Positions 6,231 to 8,852 of a stretch of DNA of 8,852 bases are shown in pieces. The notes below the pieces were generated by a model that was not told the DNA's origin, searched no databases, and worked only from the letters and a program-made list of their open reading frames with translations. Position numbers and translations under genes: made by a program. This DNA comes from Acidimicrobiaceae bacterium. GTDB taxonomy: Bacteria; Actinomycetota; Acidimicrobiia; Acidimicrobiales; Salinilacustritrichaceae. Positions within the stretch are counted from its first letter, which is position 1; each line of letters starts with the position of its first letter. The stretch lies in the NCBI GenBank assembly GCA_003476595.1, contig DMTU01000242.1, positions 363 to 9,214 of the forward strand. Direction: 5' to 3'.

Positions 6231-7016
6231 ATGAGCACCCCCGACCTGCCCACGCCCTCCCCGCCCGGCGCCTCCACCGGCGTCAGTCGCGACCTGCCCG
6301 TGCCCGCCTCTGCGCTCGCCATCGGCGCCCACCCCGACGACGTCGATTTCGGCGCCGGCGCCACGTTGGCGAAGTGGGGCGCCGCCGGCTGCGTCGTGCA
6401 CCACCTGATCTGCACCGACGGGTCCAAGGGCACGTGGGATCCGCACCAGGACCCCGCCGAGCTGGTCGCCACCCGCCAGGTCGAGCAGCGCGCCGCCGCC
6501 AAGGCGCTCGGCGGCACGGGCGAAGTCGCGTTCCTCGGTTGGCCCGACGGCGAGCTGGACTCCTCGCTGCGCCAGCGCTGGCAGGTCGCCTACTGGATCC
6601 GCCGGCTGCGCCCGGCCGTGGTCCTGGGACACGACCCGTGGAAGCGCTACCGGCTCCACCCCGACCACCGCCACGCCGGCCTCCTCGCCGTCGAGGGCAT
6701 CGTCGCGGCGCGCGACCCGCTCTTCTTCCCCGAGCAGGAGCTCGAGCACCACCGGCCCGACGTCGCCCTGCTCTGGGAGGCCGACGAGCCCGACCACGTG
6801 GAGGCCCTCGACGACCGCGACGTCCAGGCCAAGCTCGACGCGCTCCGGGCCCACGAGTCGCAGTTCCAGACCACGATGGGCGTCGCCCTCGACGACCCCG
6901 CCGCCGACGAGCAGTGGGAGGCGTTCGCCCACCGGATCCGCGAGCGCCTCGCTGAGTGGGGCCGCTTCGGTGGCTGCGAGCTGGGCGAGGGCTTCAAGAA
7001 GCTCGACCGGCTCTAG
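6231..7016 (+). CDS. PIG-L/LmbE-family zinc-dependent N-deacetylase
   Basis: The family removes acetyl groups from N-acetylglucosamine-type substrates; members include MshB (mycothiol), Mca amidase and eukaryotic PIG-L. This 261-residue protein begins with a Pro-rich, probably disordered stretch (about 1-27), then strand ALAIGAHPDDVDFGAGATLA (28-47). His34 and Asp37 of AHPDD are expected zinc ligands and Asp36 the general base. CTDGSKGTWD (61-70), LGWPDGELD (102-110), VVLGHDPWKRYRLHPDHRHA (130-149) with His146 as the likely third zinc ligand, and the HESQFQTTMG segment (208-217) complete the fold. No signal peptide is seen, so it is probably cytoplasmic. The start is 4 bases after the cofC stop without a clear ribosome binding site, suggesting translational coupling. 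The substrate is unknown; MshB/Mca orthology is not claimed. It converges on the MpaB-type gene with a 24-base gap. Confidence 0.9.
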   Translation: MSTPDLPTPSPPGASTGVSRDLPVPASALAIGAHPDDVDFGAGATLAKWGAAGCVVHHLICTDGSKGTWDPHQDPAELVATRQVEQRAAAKALGGTGEVAFLGWPDGELDSSLRQRWQVAYWIRRLRPAVVLGHDPWKRYRLHPDHRHAGLLAVEGIVAARDPLFFPEQELEHHRPDVALLWEADEPDHVEALDDRDVQAKLDALRAHESQFQTTMGVALDDPAADEQWEAFAHRIRERLAEWGRFGGCELGEGFKKLDRL

Positions 7017-7040
7017 CCGCTCCCGCGGAGTGCCACACGG

Positions 7041-8366
7041 TCAGGCGGCGTCGGGGGCCTTCACCCTGTAGCGGTCTGGCTCGGTCACGAAGTCGGCGTG
7101 CCCGTAGCTCTCCAGGAGATGGGCCAGGCGGGCGTCGAGCTGGCGGTCGACCACGTCCCCGAGGACGGGCACCTGGAGCCCGAGCCGGTAGTACGCGGTG
7201 CGGAGCGCGATCGCTGCCGCGGCGACACCGGTCGCCACCTTCTCGTTGGTGCCGAAGTCGATGCCCAGCTGCGCAGCCCGCTCCGCGTCGCCGGCCAGGA
7301 AGCTCTTGATCAGCACGAAGCGGGAGAACCCGTTCTCCAGCCAGGCGTGCAGCCGGCCCCCGAGGCTCGACCGGTCGAACAGGTCGGCGGCCATCGTGCC
7401 CCGGATCAGCGAACCGCAGATCTCGTCGTCGAAGGCCTCCCGCAGCGACACGTGCCGCGCCATCAGCAGGTCGACGATCTGCTGGGGCGTCTCGCCCAGC
7501 AGGTCCTCGGGCAGGCCGAGCAGGAAGCAGCGGTAGCGGGACAGCTCGACCCGGGCCCGCTCGGCCTCGGTGAACTCGGTCCGCCCCGTGCGCAGCACCT
7601 GGGCCGACATCAGGAAGACGCCGATGAGCCCGGCCGGCATCTGGTCCACCTGGGGGATCGGGATGCCGTAGGTGGCCACGTCCCACTTCCCCGACCGGAG
7701 GAGGTGGAAGCGCACCATCGAGTGCATGAGGCGCACCTTGGCCGCGGCCTCGAACCCCTTGCCGAACCGGTCGAGCGCGCCGGGCATCGTCGTGGCGGTG
7801 AAGAAGCTCGCCGTCTCGAACACCCGCTTCGCGGCGGCCTCGTCGGACAGCGTGCCCGTCATCGTCATGGGCAGGGCGGCGTACTGGTTCAGGAACGTGG
7901 CGAGGAACGCGCCCCGGATCGCGAAGGGCGTCGCGGTGGCCATCGGGATCCGCTCGGCCCGCGCCCCCTCCCGGACCAGGTCCATGTCGACCCAATCCGG
8001 CGTGGCTTCCATCGACTCGATGAGCGCGACCAGCTCCGCTGGCGGATCGTCGATGGCGTCGATGCCCTTCGAGCAGGCGATCTCGAGCAGCTCGACGAGC
8101 CGACGGAAGCCGTGCTCGGGGATCAGCGCCGCGTAGGCGTCGGCCAACCGGTCGCCGGTCATCGTGGCGTCGCGGACGATGCGCATCGTCTCCGGCTCGT
8201 CGATGACGCGCTCGATCGCGCTGCGCATCGAGGCGAAGCGCTCGTCGTCGATGCTGGCGTCGGCGTCGTAGCGCTCCGGCACGATCGAGAAGTCGACGTC
8301 GCCGTAGATCGCCGGGATCGCCTCCCGCTGGCTCGTGACGCGATCTGCGTAGGCGGTGGGGTTCAT
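7041..8366 (-). CDS. MpaB/Lcp-family (DUF2236) putative haem oxygenase, complete
   Basis: A 441-residue all-helical protein of the family that includes rubber oxygenase Lcp and the fungal ER oxygenase MpaB, b-haem enzymes that cleave isoprenoid chains. Visible core: PFAIRGAFLATFLNQYAALP (147-166), KRVFETASFFTATTMPGALD (180-199), RFGKGFEAAAKVRLMHSMVR (200-219) and SGKWDVATYGIPIPQVDQMP (225-244). R181-x3-T185 and R212-x2-H215 match the pattern I recall for Lcp (Arg164, Thr168, Arg195, haem ligand His198), with the same 34-residue spacing from first Arg to His. Glu184 sits where Lcp has Lys167. There is no signal peptide or Tat motif, unlike secreted Lcp. The frame is open upstream, but the ATG at 8366 is chosen because it overlaps the upstream stop (ATGA) and has a strong ribosome binding site, GGAAGGT, 7 bases before it. 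Substrate unknown; other PF09995 members act on varied or unknown compounds. Confidence 0.8.
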   Translation of the reverse strand: MNPTAYADRVTSQREAIPAIYGDVDFSIVPERYDADASIDDERFASMRSAIERVIDEPETMRIVRDATMTGDRLADAYAALIPEHGFRRLVELLEIACSKGIDAIDDPPAELVALIESMEATPDWVDMDLVREGARAERIPMATATPFAIRGAFLATFLNQYAALPMTMTGTLSDEAAAKRVFETASFFTATTMPGALDRFGKGFEAAAKVRLMHSMVRFHLLRSGKWDVATYGIPIPQVDQMPAGLIGVFLMSAQVLRTGRTEFTEAERARVELSRYRCFLLGLPEDLLGETPQQIVDLLMARHVSLREAFDDEICGSLIRGTMAADLFDRSSLGGRLHAWLENGFSRFVLIKSFLAGDAERAAQLGIDFGTNEKVATGVAAAAIALRTAYYRLGLQVPVLGDVVDRQLDARLAHLLESYGHADFVTEPDRYRVKAPDAA

Positions 8367-8852
8367 ACGATCGACCTTCCGGATCGGACCCGGAGACGGG
8401 TGTCCCACAGGTAGAGGTTGAACGGGAAGCGCCGGATCGGGCCGGGGAGCCGACGGTCGACCGCCACCCACGCCTTCATCATCCCGTCGAAGATGCGCTG
8501 GTGCCGGGCGGTCCACGGCAGGCCGAGCTCCGCGCGGAACTCGGGCGGCAGGAAGCCCACGGTCTGGAGCTGGACCAACGGCCCCACGAGCCACTTCCAC
8601 GGCGCGCCGAGAAAATCGGCGCGGGCGATGCCCTGCAGGTACGTGCGCGTGAGGTCGTCCATCTCGATCCGGGCCACGTTCGCCTCCCAGTACTCGGCGA
8701 AGGCCGCCCGGTCGGCTGGCCACTGCTCGGGCGCGACCTGCAGCGTCGTGGCGAGGCGCGAGCAGTAGCGGTAGATGCGCTCGGCCGGGTCGTCGTCGCG
8801 ATCGATGCCCCGTACCTCCTCGACGTCGAGGACGCCTCGGTACAGGCAGGGG
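8363..8852 (-). CDS. MpaB-family (DUF2236) protein, C-terminal part, cut by the right edge
   Basis: The minus-strand frame is open from the right edge to a TGA at 8365-8363 and gives the last ~162 residues. The fragment begins CLYRGVLDVEEV and continues with IYRYCSRLATTLQVAPEQWP, AAFAEYWEANVARIEMDD, the APWKWLVGPLVQLQTVGFLP stretch, LPWTARHQRIFDGMMKA and the end LPGPIRRFPFNLYLWDTRLR. A Trp-Pro-x-Asp followed by FxxYWxxN, a GFLPPEFRAxLGLPW stretch and a basic LPxPxRxxPF ending are what I recall for the C-terminal half of oxygenase MpaB-family proteins. The haem-ligand region would lie outside the window. A GTG at 8677 is an internal codon, not the start. Its stop overlaps the ATG of the next gene (ATGA), so the two are translationally coupled. 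It is clearly diverged from its neighbour, so the pair is probably not a recent duplication. Confidence 0.7.
   Translation of the reverse strand, partial: PCLYRGVLDVEEVRGIDRDDDPAERIYRYCSRLATTLQVAPEQWPADRAAFAEYWEANVARIEMDDLTRTYLQGIARADFLGAPWKWLVGPLVQLQTVGFLPPEFRAELGLPWTARHQRIFDGMMKAWVAVDRRLPGPIRRFPFNLYLWDTRLRVRSGRSIV
8374..8380 (-). promoter_or_regulatory. Ribosome binding site of the downstream MpaB-family gene
   Basis: GGAAGGT on the minus strand lies 7 bases before the ATG at 8366, inside the last codons of the upstream gene. It is the clearest Shine-Dalgarno sequence in the window and fixes the start of the 441-residue protein. Confidence 0.6.

Noticed and set aside
6015..6932. 305-codon minus-strand frame opposite cofC and the deacetylase gene
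   Set aside because: It spans two recognised plus-strand genes and has no motif of its own.
7008..7030. Possible terminator hairpins at the convergent junction (CGGCT-CT-AGCCG and CTCC-CGC-GGAG)
   Set aside because: Stems are only 5 and 4 base pairs with 2- and 3-base loops and no T-run follows; such short palindromes are expected by chance in GC-rich DNA.
7098..8414. 438-codon plus-strand open frame opposite the MpaB-family gene
   Set aside because: Antisense to a recognised gene, low complexity, no motifs.
8367..8723. Extension of the 441-residue MpaB-family protein upstream to 560 residues
   Set aside because: The added part is Arg/Pro-rich and overlaps the clearly coding end of the upstream MpaB-family gene in another frame; the ATG at 8366 has a strong ribosome binding site.

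Overview
The window is a gene-dense, very GC-rich stretch with strong G/C preference at third codon positions. It carries genes for coenzyme F420 synthesis, and several start codons have a -10-like hexamer so close upstream that the mRNAs may be leaderless. This points to a high-GC actinobacterium (Actinomycetota). A deep lineage such as Acidimicrobiia is possible, but I cannot prove it from sequence alone. I see no phage, transposon, CRISPR or RNA gene, and the content looks chromosomal.

Layout, left to right. Bases 1-58 hold the first 19 codons of a minus-strand gene that leaves the window. Bases 182-838 (minus) encode a small multi-pass membrane protein. Just upstream of it, on the same strand, is a small gene (909-1280) that appears to carry a one-base frameshift: its conserved-looking C-terminal part continues in another frame to 826 and overlaps the start of the membrane gene. 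Divergently, 1403-2209 (plus) encodes a PPK2-family polyphosphate kinase. It meets, stop codon against stop codon, a minus-strand two-gene operon: gpsA (glycerol-3-phosphate dehydrogenase, start 5586) followed with a GTGA overlap by a 788-residue six-hairpin glycosidase-like protein (2210-4576).

Divergent from gpsA is a plus-strand pair: the F420 guanylyltransferase gene cofC/fbiD (5657-6226) and, 4 bases later, a PIG-L/LmbE-type zinc deacetylase gene (6231-7016). The divergent gpsA/fbiD arrangement is also found in Mycobacterium tuberculosis (Rv2982c/Rv2983, next to ppk1), so this is a conserved actinobacterial neighbourhood with local changes. The right end (7041-8852, minus) holds two tandem genes of the MpaB/Lcp (DUF2236) oxygenase family joined by an ATGA overlap; the upstream one is cut by the window edge.

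Functional themes are phosphate and carbon storage (polyphosphate kinase, glucan-type hydrolase), lipid precursor supply (gpsA), F420 cofactor synthesis, and putative haem-dependent oxidation (MpaB pair). Most genes belong to known families. The less ordinary points are the frameshifted small gene, the unassigned glycosidase coupled to gpsA, the paired MpaB proteins, and the deacetylase coupled to cofC. I did not find a convincing wholly new system.
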